Source of the DNA: Negadavirga shengliensis
GTDB taxonomy: Bacteria; Bacteroidota; Bacteroidia; Cytophagales; Cyclobacteriaceae
Length of the DNA stretch: 64,000 bases
Direction of reading: 5' to 3'
Assembly: GCF_042652345.1 (NCBI RefSeq)
Contig: NZ_JBHSJJ010000001.1
Span: 248,001 to 312,000 of the forward strand
A program made the translations under genes and the position numbers. This document shows, in pieces, positions 45,336 through 54,535 of this stretch. The notes below the pieces were generated by a model. It worked only from the letters and a program-made list of their open reading frames with translations, did not search any database and was not told where the DNA came from. The number at the start of each line of letters is the position of its first letter. Position 1 is the first letter of the stretch.

Positions 45336-45784
45336 TTAAGCATCGGGAATTTCAGGCTCTACCAGTTTCATTAATTTCTCCAGTGATTCCTGCCAGCCTA
45401 AATAACACATTTCCGCCGGTATTGCCAAAAGGATTCCTTCCTGGATCACATTAAGCTCAGTGCCGCACGAAACCCTGTTCAGCCGAACGGTCGTGGTTAT
45501 TTCTCCGGGCAAATTGGGGTCGTCAAACCTATCGGTATATTTAATGAATTCATGGGGTTTTATTTCAAGATATTCTCCACCGAAGGAATGTCCGTTCCCT
45601 GTACTGAAATTGACGAAGGTCATTCTGAACCCACCTCCTACCTTAAAATCCATTTGCTGCACAGTACATATAAAGCCATAAGGGGCAGCCAAGTTGAACA
45701 TGCTAAAGGGTCTGCAAATGCCCGGAACACCTTTTCCGGGCTTGCTTTTATGATCCTGGGTAATGAAACAGCGTTGTTTTTCAT
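45336..45784 (-). pseudogene. SRPBCC (AHSA1-like) gene broken by a one-base frameshift
   Basis: Two overlapping frames together give one AHSA1-like protein of about 148 residues. The first frame starts at ATG 45784 and reads NNAVSLPRIIKASPEKVFRAF to STWLP. The sequence then continues one frame over as PYGFICTVQQMDFKVGGGF to the stop at 45336, with DRFDDPNLPGE and YLGWQESLEKLMKLVEPEIPD. The shift lies in the run of four G (45682-45685 on the plus strand, C on the coding strand), where five are expected. The domain parts are otherwise well kept, so the event is recent or a sequencing error. AHSA1-like proteins bind hydrophobic ligands. Confidence 0.75.
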
Positions 45785-45887
45785 TTTATTTAAATTGAAT
45801 GTGTTATTAATGATATTTTTTACTCTTTGGCGTTTCCTCATTTTACTTTTCCCGACGTGACGATTTTTTCAATAAGCTTTTCGGACA

Positions 45888-46286
45888 TCACTTCGTGAAT
45901 GACAATTCGTTTTGGTTATTCGTCAGGATCTTATTGTTGTAAATGTAGGAAGCGGCAAGAATGCCCAATACCACCAGCGGCATCAGCATAAAACCGATGT
46001 TTTTGTCGACATATGCATGACTTATAAAGGCAAAGATCAAATTAAAAGTGAGTCCTGCATATGCCCACTCCTTTAGCCTGCTTGATATTTTAGGAAGGGA
46101 AATCGTCAATACTCCGAGTACTTTACAGATAACAAGCGCATAGGCAAAGTAATCGGGGTAGCCCAATGGTTTTGTCCCTGCATTGATGTACTCCGGTGCA
46201 AACAACATGGTGCCGAGCGGCATTGCCCCTTCCCAAAGGATGATGATGGTAGTTGCCACCCAAAAGATTATTTTATTCTTTTTCAT
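45888..46286 (-). CDS. DoxX-like membrane protein
   Basis: About 132 residues from ATG 46286 (MKKNKIIFW). A longer form from 46319 would overlap the upstream gene more. Four membrane segments with the DoxX-like pattern: WVATTIIILWEGAMPLG, GYPDYFAYALVICKVLGVLTIS, WAYAGLTFNLIFAFISHA and MLMPLVVLGILAASYIY. Family function is unknown; members often sit beside SRPBCC and AraC genes, as here. Overlaps the upstream SRPBCC gene by 14 bases. Confidence 0.75.
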   Translation of the reverse strand: MKKNKIIFWVATTIIILWEGAMPLGTMLFAPEYINAGTKPLGYPDYFAYALVICKVLGVLTISLPKISSRLKEWAYAGLTFNLIFAFISHAYVDKNIGFMLMPLVVLGILAASYIYNNKILTNNQNELSFTK

Positions 46287-46722
46287 CTTTATTAATTTGC
46301 GGATTGGTTGATTCAACATATTTTACAAAACTGTTCAGGATAGCTTGCCATCCCTGTTTCTGAAACTCAGAATCATTTTCTGTTTCAGCATCAAATGTGG
46401 TGGCCATGTTGGTTTTGCCATTTTGCTCGGTAAACAACGTGGTGGCCATTCTTCCGTCACCCATGGTGTAAGTAATTTCCTTATGCAGTTCCACCTTATC
46501 ATAAATACCTTCAAAGTCAAAACCGAAGCTGCCATCTTTGGCTTCCATTCTATTCTTAAATTTACCGCCAACCCGCAGGTCGTTTTCGCTGCTTGGAGTA
46601 TGCCAGGTTGGGTCGGGCGTATTCCATTGCATGATGTCGCTTGGTGTATTCCATGCCTTCCAGACTTTTGCTACGGGAGCATTTGCAGTTGCTTCTACCG
46701 TAATTTTTGTTGCTTGTGTCAT
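46273..46722 (-). CDS. SRPBCC domain protein (AHSA1-like)
   Basis: 149 residues forming one START-like hydrophobic pocket domain: ITVEATANAPVAKVWKAWNTPSDIMQWN, LRVGGKFKNRMEAKDG, FEGIYDKVELHKEITYTMGDGR and a C-terminal helix QGWQAILNSFVKYVES. Role unknown, probably small-molecule binding. Head of a minus-strand operon with the DoxX-like, second SRPBCC and VOC genes, and divergent from the GlxA-type regulator. Confidence 0.83.
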   Translation of the reverse strand: MTQATKITVEATANAPVAKVWKAWNTPSDIMQWNTPDPTWHTPSSENDLRVGGKFKNRMEAKDGSFGFDFEGIYDKVELHKEITYTMGDGRMATTLFTEQNGKTNMATTFDAETENDSEFQKQGWQAILNSFVKYVESTNPQINKDEKE

Positions 46723-46762
46723 TGTGATTTGACTTAATTTTTGTTTGCTAAATTTTATAATT

Positions 46763-46770
46763 CAAAGTTA
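46763..46770 (-). promoter_or_regulatory. Candidate promoter -7 element of the SRPBCC operon (TAACTTTG, minus strand)
   Basis: Exact TAnnTTTG match on the minus strand, 40 bases before the SRPBCC start. No clear -33 box. Confidence 0.35.
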
Positions 46771-46871
46771 CAATGGGGTATGAAATCACTGCTGTTGTGA
46801 AAATGACAGTTTTCGGGGGGGATTATGACAAAACTATTTTTTTATCTTGTAGCTTAATAGCAATAGTTGGC

Positions 46872-47849
46872 ATGCAGATTTCTGTCTTTGTACCTGAGTA
46901 TGGCGTTATTGAGGCCGTTACGCCCCCATTTAGAACCTTCCATACCGCCAATGAGTTTTTGACCACCTTTGGCAAAAAGCCCATTTTCAAGGTCGAGTAT
47001 GTAGGTCTAAAAGAATATGTACCCGCTAACAATGGCGAATACATGATAAAAACCAATAGGTTGCTCAAAGATGTGACCGAAACCGACCTGCTTATCATAC
47101 CTCCTACATTTGGCGAAACCGCCAAAGGGATTCAGGCCAATGCAGAAGCGATACCTTATTTTAAAAAATTATACCAGAAAGGTTCCAGTCTTGCCAGTTT
47201 ATGCATCGGTGCTTTTCTTTTAGCCGAAACAGGTTTGCTCAATGGCAAAAAATGCTCTACGCATTGGGCTTATATCAGCGAGTTTAAAGAAAGATTCCCG
47301 GAGGTGGAGGTAGAAGACGGTGCAATCATCACCGAACACGATAATATTTACAGCAGTGGCGGAGCAAATAGTTTATGGAATTTAATATTATATCTGGTTG
47401 AAAAGTTTGCGGACAGGGAAACAACAGTCATGATTTCAAAATATTTTGCACTGGATATCGGGAGAGACAGCCAATCTCAGTTCACAATTTTCAAAGGCCA
47501 ACGGAATCACGGGGATGATGATATCCAAAAAGTACAGGATTATATCGAAAAACACTATTGTGATAAAATAACAATAGATACTTTAGCCAATCTGATTAAT
47601 TCGGGTCGCAGAACATTTGAAAGAAGATTTAAGGAGGCTACCAATAATACAGCCATCGAATATATACAACGGGTAAGAATAGAAGCTGCCAAAACTTTCT
47701 TTGAAGCATCAAGAAAGAACGTAACTGAAATTATGTTTGATGTAGGTTACACGGATACGAAAGCATTTAGAGATATATTTAAAAAAATCACAGGACTTAC
47801 TCCGATTGAATACAGGAATAAGTTTGCTAAAGTGGTAAATGAGGTATAA
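46872..47849 (+). CDS. GlxA-type AraC-family transcriptional regulator
   Basis: About 325 residues from ATG 46872 (MQISVFVPEYGVIEAV), where the family begins; an ATG at 46773 would add an unrelated 33-residue extension. The N-terminal half is a DJ-1/PfpI-like domain: DLLIIPPTFGE, then LASLCIGAFLLAETGLLNGKK with the nucleophile-elbow Cys, then THWAY. The C-terminal half has two AraC helix-turn-helix motifs (ITIDTLANLINSGRRTFERRFKEA and MFDVGYTDTKAFRDIFKKITG) ending in TPIEYRNKF. It probably controls the divergent SRPBCC-DoxX-VOC operon. Confidence 0.88.
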   Translation: MQISVFVPEYGVIEAVTPPFRTFHTANEFLTTFGKKPIFKVEYVGLKEYVPANNGEYMIKTNRLLKDVTETDLLIIPPTFGETAKGIQANAEAIPYFKKLYQKGSSLASLCIGAFLLAETGLLNGKKCSTHWAYISEFKERFPEVEVEDGAIITEHDNIYSSGGANSLWNLILYLVEKFADRETTVMISKYFALDIGRDSQSQFTIFKGQRNHGDDDIQKVQDYIEKHYCDKITIDTLANLINSGRRTFERRFKEATNNTAIEYIQRVRIEAAKTFFEASRKNVTEIMFDVGYTDTKAFRDIFKKITGLTPIEYRNKFAKVVNEV

Positions 47850-48223
47850 CTGTTTGCTGCCTGAAACCCGGCAAAAAATCTCTTTTTAGTAAGCTGTATT
47901 TTCAAGCTCCCGCAGTATGATGATGACCGTATCTTTGAGGAATAAAAGCAAGGAGGGTGTCTGGCAGTAGTTAGAATATAAGCGTACAGTTTTGTGCTTT
48001 TTTGGAGAATTGAAAGGTTTTTTTTGCTAAATTCGGAGCTCAAGTTCTACCAACTAAACTTAATGTTTTTGATACATGGATGGTTGACGGTTATGCTCCT
48101 AATTTTCACTTAACAGTGTTAAATCAGCTATAAATGGGATCCAAATTTGTATCCCCATGGTCACAGTTAGGTATGAGACATTGTTATTTATAATGAGCTT
48201 TTTTTATTTCAGCATACGCCATG

Positions 48224-48285
48224 GGGCGAGAAGCCTGTCCCGATGAGCCGACGGCTGGAGGCGTATCGGGAAGCCCCAGCGGGAT
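48224..48285. repeat. Dispersed repeat, copy 3, with tRNA-Lys 3'-end motif
   Basis: Same 20-base beginning as copy 1 (GGGCGAGAAGCCTGTCCCGA) and the same AGCCCCAGCGGGAT end (48272-48285), but an unrelated middle. Confidence 0.7.
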
Positions 48286-48332
48286 TGTTATAGTGTCCTT
48301 TTTTTCATAAACCCATCTTCAACTCGAAAAAA

Positions 48333-48358
48333 AAGCCTGGCAATCATTTACCGGGCTT
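48333..48358 (-). terminator. Terminator of the OmpA lipoprotein gene
   Basis: On the minus strand AAGCCCGG pairs with CCAGGCTT and is followed by a T-run. It starts 9 bases after the stop. Confidence 0.75.
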
Positions 48359-48366
48359 TATCACGC

Positions 48367-49212
48367 TTACATCAACGCAAAAAACTTATCCAAATCCGGG
48401 ATGATGATTATCCTGGTTCTTCGGTTTTTAGCCATATTCTCGGGACTGTCGTTATCTACTAACGGAAAGTAATAACTCCTTCCGGCGGCAATCAACTGCT
48501 CCGGTGCCACCTGATAATCATCCACCAGCTTCCTTACGATAGAAGTGGCCCTTTTAACGCTCAGATCCCAATTATCCTGCACCACCGCAGTAGAAATACT
48601 CCTGGGATCAGTATGGCCCTCTACCATTACCTCCATGCTCGGCTCGCTTTTAATTACTTCCGCCAACCTTTCCAGCAGATTGCTGGCCTTGGTACTTACT
48701 CTGTAACTCCCGGTATTGAAAAGTAAACGGTCAGACACGGATATCATGACAACTGTCTTATCAATATCTATGACAATATCATCCTCTTCTGCCCCTTCTG
48801 CCTCGGTCATTGACCTCATCAGGTTGTGGGAGATGGCCAGGTTTACGGAGTCTTCCATTGTCTCAGCCTGCGCAAGCTTTTCGGGATCCACCTGAGCAAG
48901 GGTGTTGTGGAGCTGTTTCCTCATATTGTTAGACATCAGCATGGCACCGTCAAGGCTAAGTTTCTCATCATTCTCCGCCTGGAGATGATCATTGGTATCC
49001 CTGAGGGAATTAATCTTGGCGTTGTACTCTTCAACCCTGGCTTCGATTTTAGCAAACTTCTCCTCCAACCTCTCCTTCTCGGTAGTCGTGTTGGCCAGTG
49101 CCACTTGAGTAGAATAAAGTTCCCCTTGAAGTTCGGTATATTTTTTCTTAGAAACACAGGATGCCGAAAGACATAAAATCAAAATACTGAATAAGGATGC
49201 GTATTTTTTCAT
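48367..49212 (-). CDS. OmpA/MotB-family peptidoglycan-binding lipoprotein
   Basis: 281 residues. Lipobox SASC near residue 19, then a long coiled coil (about 25-95, heptads with KERLEEKFAKIEARVEEYNAKI). The C-terminal OmpA-like domain runs from about 145: LLFNTGSYRVSTKASNLLERLAEVI, MVEGHTDPRSI, NWDLSVKRATSIVRKL, PEQLIAAGRSYYFPL and NRRTRIIIIP. It is anchored in the outer membrane and binds the cell wall; a gliding or envelope-stability role is possible. A lone gene. Confidence 0.9.
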   Translation of the reverse strand: MKKYASLFSILILCLSASCVSKKKYTELQGELYSTQVALANTTTEKERLEEKFAKIEARVEEYNAKINSLRDTNDHLQAENDEKLSLDGAMLMSNNMRKQLHNTLAQVDPEKLAQAETMEDSVNLAISHNLMRSMTEAEGAEEDDIVIDIDKTVVMISVSDRLLFNTGSYRVSTKASNLLERLAEVIKSEPSMEVMVEGHTDPRSISTAVVQDNWDLSVKRATSIVRKLVDDYQVAPEQLIAAGRSYYFPLVDNDSPENMAKNRRTRIIIIPDLDKFFALM

Positions 49213-49445
49213 GGTAATCTTATATTGGTTTCTTTAGTTAATTTATTCCTAACAGGCCCAAGACAAAAACAAAGCCATTTTTATCAGCAGACCGAAGAAA
49301 TTTGAGAATCACCATATTTTCTTACAGGCATTTAACCCAGTTCAGCAGTATACTGTGGTCAATTACAGCTACATTATTATCCCAAAAAATCGGAATTGGT
49401 ATTTGAATCTTTTAATTTTATTCACAGTAAGCAAACCGGCTAATC

Positions 49446-52400
49446 ATGCTTCGCTCCTATCGCATATATTGCCTTTTATTGATATACACGCTTGTGTCTT
49501 GCCACACCAAGATACCCGATGAAATCAAAGCGGTCCTCGATTCACTTCCTGAAGCGTTGGATTACAATGTACATGTGAAGCCCATCTTATCCGATAAATG
49601 CTTTTCCTGTCATGGGCCAGATGCGGCCGCAAGACAAGCCAGCCTGAGACTTGACCTGCCCGAAAATGCATACAAAACGCTTGAATCATCAGGAAAAAGA
49701 GCCATAACACGCGGCAACTTATCAAAAAGTGAAGTCTACCACCGAGTCATTTCCGAAAATCCAGACTTCCAAATGCCTCCGCCAGAATCAAATCTCGAAT
49801 TATCCGGGAAAGAAAAAGCCATTCTGATAAAGTGGATACAGGATGGCGCCGGTTACAAAAAACATTGGGCTTTTATCCCACCGGAAAAACCAGCGGTGCC
49901 ACAAATCGACCAAAAATATCCTGTATATAATGCTATTGACCATTTCGTCATTTACTCCCTGGAATCGGAGGGCTTGATCCCCTCTAAGGAAGCGGACAAG
50001 GAAACCCTTCTCAGGAGACTCAGCCTTGACCTGACCGGCTTACCCCCCACCATCGAAGAATTGGAGGGTTTTGTAAGCGACAATTCTCCGAAAGCCTATG
50101 AAAAACAAGTAGATAGGCTATTGGCATCTCCCCATTATGGGGAACAAATGGCCATGCACTGGATGGACATCGCCCGCTTTGCCGACACGCATGGGTATAC
50201 CGTTGACCGATACCGGGATATGTCGCCCTGGAGAGATTGGGTGATAAAAGTCTATAATGAAAATATGCCATATGACCGCTTCATCCTTTATCAGCTGGCC
50301 GGAGATCTCTTGCCCAATCCTTCCAAAGAGCAACTTCTCGCAACAGCCTTTAACCGGATACATCCCCAAAATATGGAAGGAGGCATCGTGGAAGAGGAAT
50401 TCAGGGTAGAGTATGTGGCTGACAGAACCAACACCCTCGGGAAGGCTTTTATGGCCCTCAGCCTGGAATGTGCCAGGTGCCATGACCATAAATATGACCC
50501 CATCACCCAAAAAGAATATTTCCAACTAAGCAGTTTTTTCAACCAGGTAGACGAGGCCGGACAGATCTCCTGGGATGACGCCATGCCGGTGCCCACAATG
50601 CTGTGGACGGATGAACGGAAAGATTCCCTTATAACCATGCTTGACCGGAATGTATCAAAGCTGTCTATTGACCTGCAAAATATAAAGAAGGACCGTAGAG
50701 GGGATTTCCTTCATTGGCTTGGAGAAGAAAACCACCAAAAAGTTGCCGGTCAAACACCACCTCCCCGTCCTACGGCCCATTTTAATTTTGACCGTCTCCC
50801 CCTGCAGAATCTTTTGAATCCCGCCCAGAAAGGAGTGATGGAAAGCAATGAAGTGAAAAATGTATCCCCGGTTCTCGTGAAAGGCTTAAATGGTAAGGCT
50901 GCTCTGCTGGATGGCGATGCATGGCTGGACATGGGAGGGGCGGGTGTATTCTCCAGGTCAGCGGCTTTCAGTGTGAGTATATGGCTTAATTTACCTGAAG
51001 AATTGGAAAACGGGGCCATCTTCCATACGGGGACAGGAGCGGTTTTATATAACCGGAGGGGTTATCATCTTTATCTAAAAGACAACAAGCTGGAACTTGT
51101 GTTGGCCCATACCGCACCGTATGATGCGATTATCAAACTGACCAAAGAAGCGGTCCCGCGAAACCGATGGGTTAACCTGATCATGACATACGATGGCTCT
51201 TCCAAAGCTGATGGGCTGAAAGTTTTCTTGGATGGGAAATTGCTTGAGACAGACGTGCTTCGCGACAACCTGTATAAAGACATCCTCTTCGATGACCCAA
51301 AGCAACCGGGGATACAGATAGGTGCTGTATGGCGGGGAAAGGGCCTTAAAGGCGCATTAGTGGACGACTTGCTGGTATATGACAGAGATCTCAGTGCGTT
51401 AGAAGCACTGCAGATAGGTGCTCATCAACGGTACCTGGAACTGACAGGAAATACGTCCGCTAATCTTACGGAAGAAGAGCAGCAAATAGTAGAGGATCAT
51501 TATTGGAAAAACCACTCCCCGGTCCATAAAGCAACGCTGGCAAAACTAAAGAGGGCCAGAATGGAATTGGCCGCTGAGGTGGAACCCGTTCAGGAAGTGA
51601 TGATCATGCAAGACCTGCCGGAACAAAGACCCACGTATTTGTTGGAAAGAGGGGAATACCATGCCCATCGCGAAGAAGTGTTCCCCGGTACGCCTGAAAG
51701 CCTGCTCCCCATGCCTGAATCCCTCCCCAAAAACAGGCTGGGACTTGCCCAATGGCTTGTTGATAAAAACCACCCCTTGACGGCGCGGGTGGCGGTAAAC
51801 AGAATATGGCAGAATTTTTTCGGCAGGGGATTGGTGGCCTCCACGTCGGATTTCGGAAACCAAGGTGAAATGCCCTCCCATCCCGAACTTCTGGATTGGT
51901 TATCGGTATATTTCCGGGAATCCGGCTGGGATGTAAAAGCCCTTCAGAAACTTATTGTCATGTCCGCCACCTATAGACAGGCTTCTTTGGCAGATGAAAA
52001 TCTAATGGACCGGGACCCGGAAAACATATTGCTGGCCAGAGGCCCCTCGGGCCGCTTGTCCGGTGAAATGATCCGCGATAATGTGCTTTACGCCAGTGGA
52101 ATGCTCCATAAAAAAATCGGGGGACCCAGCGTAAAACCTTATCAGCCGGAAGGGCTCTGGCGTGTCAATGGAGCACATTATGAGCCCGACAAAGGCGAAA
52201 ACCTCTTCAGAAGAAGCCTCTATACCATTTGGAAGCGGTCTGTGCCGCATCCCACCCTGCATTTATTCGATGCCCCGGAAAGGAGTGAATCCACCATGAA
52301 AAGACAGGAAACGAACACCCCCCTACAGGCTTTGGTACTGATGAATGATCCCATATTTGTGGAAGCTGCAAAAATTCTCGGAGCCCAGGTCAGCTTACAA

Positions 52401-52658
52401 AAAAGTCCTGAAACCGGGGTCAGAGAGATTTTCCGCAAACTGACCGGTCGACAGCCGAACCCAAAGGAAATGGAAATTCTCCTGGAACTCCGAGACCATG
52501 AGTTGCGAAAATTCAGAGAAAATCCGGACAAAATGGAGGGGTGGTTACAAAAAGGGAATTACGAATTACAGGAAGAGCCCGACAGGTTTATTTGGGCCGC
52601 CAATACGGTAGTGGCAAGTGCCATCATCAATGCGGATGCCACCATCACCAAAAGATAG
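49446..52658 (+). CDS. DUF1549/DUF1553 multidomain lipoprotein with cytochrome and LamG domains
   Basis: 1070 residues. Lipobox LVSC (C19). PSCyt1 (planctomycete-type cytochrome) domain with one heme site CFSCHG (C52, C55, H56). DUF1549 domain at about 165-380 (LRRLSLDLTGLPPTIEE, then CARCHDHKYDP, a second CxxCH). A LamG/concanavalin-like domain at about 440-650 (AAFSVSIWLNLP, NRWVNLIMTYDGSS). C-terminal DUF1553 at about 770-1020 (RVAVNRIWQNFFGRGLV, HPELLDWLSVYFRESGWDVK). The family is typical of Planctomycetes and some Bacteroidota near sulfatases and sugar oxidases. Its reaction is unknown, and the hemes suggest redox work. The partner DUF1501 gene starts 6 bases downstream. Confidence 0.9.
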   Translation: MLRSYRIYCLLLIYTLVSCHTKIPDEIKAVLDSLPEALDYNVHVKPILSDKCFSCHGPDAAARQASLRLDLPENAYKTLESSGKRAITRGNLSKSEVYHRVISENPDFQMPPPESNLELSGKEKAILIKWIQDGAGYKKHWAFIPPEKPAVPQIDQKYPVYNAIDHFVIYSLESEGLIPSKEADKETLLRRLSLDLTGLPPTIEELEGFVSDNSPKAYEKQVDRLLASPHYGEQMAMHWMDIARFADTHGYTVDRYRDMSPWRDWVIKVYNENMPYDRFILYQLAGDLLPNPSKEQLLATAFNRIHPQNMEGGIVEEEFRVEYVADRTNTLGKAFMALSLECARCHDHKYDPITQKEYFQLSSFFNQVDEAGQISWDDAMPVPTMLWTDERKDSLITMLDRNVSKLSIDLQNIKKDRRGDFLHWLGEENHQKVAGQTPPPRPTAHFNFDRLPLQNLLNPAQKGVMESNEVKNVSPVLVKGLNGKAALLDGDAWLDMGGAGVFSRSAAFSVSIWLNLPEELENGAIFHTGTGAVLYNRRGYHLYLKDNKLELVLAHTAPYDAIIKLTKEAVPRNRWVNLIMTYDGSSKADGLKVFLDGKLLETDVLRDNLYKDILFDDPKQPGIQIGAVWRGKGLKGALVDDLLVYDRDLSALEALQIGAHQRYLELTGNTSANLTEEEQQIVEDHYWKNHSPVHKATLAKLKRARMELAAEVEPVQEVMIMQDLPEQRPTYLLERGEYHAHREEVFPGTPESLLPMPESLPKNRLGLAQWLVDKNHPLTARVAVNRIWQNFFGRGLVASTSDFGNQGEMPSHPELLDWLSVYFRESGWDVKALQKLIVMSATYRQASLADENLMDRDPENILLARGPSGRLSGEMIRDNVLYASGMLHKKIGGPSVKPYQPEGLWRVNGAHYEPDKGENLFRRSLYTIWKRSVPHPTLHLFDAPERSESTMKRQETNTPLQALVLMNDPIFVEAAKILGAQVSLQKSPETGVREIFRKLTGRQPNPKEMEILLELRDHELRKFRENPDKMEGWLQKGNYELQEEPDRFIWAANTVVASAIINADATITKR

Positions 52659-52664
52659 ACGTCT

Positions 52665-54161
52665 ATGTGCAAACACCATCATTACCACCGTTTTTCGACC
52701 CATCCTGACCTCCATCAACTTGAGAAAAAAATGGACAGGAGGCATTTTTTGTCTAAAACGGCCATGGGGATCGGCTCACTCGCCTTGGGCTCCCTGTTTG
52801 CGGCGGATAATCTTTTGGCCGCGGGACCTGCTGCGCATTTAGCCAATGTTGGGCTGCCGGGCTTACCCCATCACGCCCCTAAAGCCAAAAAAGTCATTTA
52901 CCTGTTCCAAAGTGGAGGTCCCTCCCAACTTGACCTTTTTGATTATAAGCCCCGGTTGGCCGCCATGCATGGCAAAGACCTTCCCCCATCCATCCGAGGG
53001 GGCCAAAGGCTTACCGGCATGAGCGCCAACCAGAGCATCTTTCCGGTTACACAGTCTGTTTTCGAGTTTGATCAATATGGAAAAAGCAGGGCCTGGGTGA
53101 GTGAATTGATGCCCTACACCGCACAAATAGTGGATGAACTTTGTTTTGTCAAATCCATGGTCACCGAACAGATCAACCATGACCCGGCGATTACCTTTAT
53201 GCAGTCCGGGCATCAGCTGCCCGGCAGGCCTTCTATTGGCGCCTGGCTTTCCTACGGTTTGGGATCTGACAACGAGAACCTTCCCGCTTTCGTGGTACTG
53301 GTTTCAAAAAACGCTGTCCAAGACCAGCCCCTCTATGCGAGACTATGGGGAAATGGATTTCTGCCTTCCCAGCACCAAGGGGTACAGTTCAGATCAGGAA
53401 AAGATCCGGTATTGTATTTAGGAAATCCCGAAAACTACGAGGGGGACGACAGAAGAGAAATGATAGGCTATCTAAAAGCCCTCAACGAAGTCCAGTTTGA
53501 CACCTATGGCGATCCGGAAATCAACGCCCGCATCGCCCAATATGAAATGGCCTTCCGCATGCAGACATCTGTGCCGGAAGCCACCGACATGTCCGATGAG
53601 CCAGACTGGGTATTTGATTTATATGGCGAGGAAAGCCGAGATCCTGGCACCTATGCCGCCAACTGCCTAATGGCCAGAAAATTGATCGAAAGAGATGTGA
53701 AATTCGTACAACTCTACCACCAGGGATGGGACCAACACGGAAACCTTCCCAACGCCATCAAAACGCAGTGCCAGAAAACGGACCAAGCCACCGCTGCGTT
53801 GATCAAAGACCTGAAGCAAAGGGGATTGTTGGAAGACACCCTGGTGGTATGGGGCGGGGAATTTGGAAGGACAGTGTACAGTCAAGGAACCCTCACTGCT
53901 GACAATTACGGAAGAGACCACCACCCTAAGTGTTTTACGATGTGGATGGCAGGAGCCGGGGTAAAGCCCGGATTTTCTTATGGCATGACGGATGATTTTG
54001 GATACAACGTCATCAAAGATCCGGTCCACGTACATGATTTTCATGCCACGCTTTTACACCTTTTTGGCGTGGACCATGAAAAATTGATTTTCAAACACCA
54101 GGGAAGGCGGTTCCGCCTGACTGACGTAGCAGGAGAGGTGGTAAAAGGCATTTTGACCTAA
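52665..54161 (+). CDS. DUF1501 protein, partner of the DUF1549/DUF1553 protein
   Basis: 498 residues from ATG 52665, or about 476 from ATG 52731, which directly begins the export signal MDRRHFLSKTAMGIGSLALG (twin-arginine type). DUF1501 belongs to the alkaline phosphatase/sulfatase-like superfamily: IYLFQSGGPSQLDLFDYKP, FVKSMVTEQINHDPAITFMQSGH, VVWGGEFGRTVYSQ and NYGRDHHPKCFTMWMAGAGVK hold the likely metal ligands. The activity is uncharacterised. It follows the DUF1549/DUF1553 gene by 6 bases, a pairing kept across phyla that argues for a joint function in the periplasm. Confidence 0.9.
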   Translation: MCKHHHYHRFSTHPDLHQLEKKMDRRHFLSKTAMGIGSLALGSLFAADNLLAAGPAAHLANVGLPGLPHHAPKAKKVIYLFQSGGPSQLDLFDYKPRLAAMHGKDLPPSIRGGQRLTGMSANQSIFPVTQSVFEFDQYGKSRAWVSELMPYTAQIVDELCFVKSMVTEQINHDPAITFMQSGHQLPGRPSIGAWLSYGLGSDNENLPAFVVLVSKNAVQDQPLYARLWGNGFLPSQHQGVQFRSGKDPVLYLGNPENYEGDDRREMIGYLKALNEVQFDTYGDPEINARIAQYEMAFRMQTSVPEATDMSDEPDWVFDLYGEESRDPGTYAANCLMARKLIERDVKFVQLYHQGWDQHGNLPNAIKTQCQKTDQATAALIKDLKQRGLLEDTLVVWGGEFGRTVYSQGTLTADNYGRDHHPKCFTMWMAGAGVKPGFSYGMTDDFGYNVIKDPVHVHDFHATLLHLFGVDHEKLIFKHQGRRFRLTDVAGEVVKGILT

Positions 54162-54202
54162 CAACGGGACCTGCCTATATATAAAAAAATTAAATTTCAT
54201 TT

Positions 54203-54232
54203 TTTGATTTCAGAATATTATATCTACATTTG
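54203..54232 (+). promoter_or_regulatory. Promoter of tRNA-Pro
   Basis: TTTG (54203-54206), 18-base spacer, TACATTTG (54225-54232), 73 bases before the tRNA. Confidence 0.72.
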
Positions 54233-54305
54233 CCTTCCCAAACAGGTCATCAAGTTCAATTTATCTGAACCGAAGACCTTTGGAAATGTGTTAGAATAGA
54301 GAGTT

Positions 54306-54380
54306 CGGGGTGTAGCGTAGCCCGGTTATCGCGCCTGCTTTGGGAGCAGGAGGTCGCAAGTTCGAATCTTGCCACCCCGA
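54306..54380 (+). tRNA. tRNA-Pro (anticodon TGG)
   Basis: 75 nt. Acceptor CGGGGTG pairs with CACCCCG, discriminator A. Anticodon stem CCTGC/GCAGG with loop TTTGGGA, T-arm GCAAGTTCGAATCTTGC. A GCCCGT/ACGGGC stem with T-run follows at about 54385-54417 and can terminate it. Confidence 0.96.
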
Positions 54381-54535
54381 CTTCGCCCGTTGAAGCTTTA
54401 GCATAGACGGGCTTTTTTATTTTATTGGTATCTTGGTACAAAAAAGATTTTTGACGGGGCTACGTCGGGCGAGCCCGACACTATCGGTCACCGTAAACCT
54501 ATTCATTTAATGTGGACTGTATACATACTTCGATG
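54320..54535. repeat. Tandem duplication around tRNA-Pro and GIY-YIG, copy 1
   Basis: The tRNA-Pro interior, its 3' flank (54376-54495) and the first codons of the GIY-YIG gene. The flank recurs almost base for base about 495 bases later. Confidence 0.7.

Larger units (their letters stand above)
47850..48366. other. Non-coding stretch with one dispersed repeat
   Basis: Only repeat copy 3 (48224-48285) and the OmpA terminator are recognisable. No plausible gene on either strand. Confidence 0.5.

Noticed and set aside
47747..48043. Minus-strand 98-codon frame after the GlxA regulator
   Set aside because: It overlaps the regulator's 3' end, and no domain or conservation pattern is visible.
54256..54441. 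Minus-strand frame with the KASTGE and VARFELATS strings
   Set aside because: It reads across tRNA-Pro and its terminator; this is a common false protein in related genomes.
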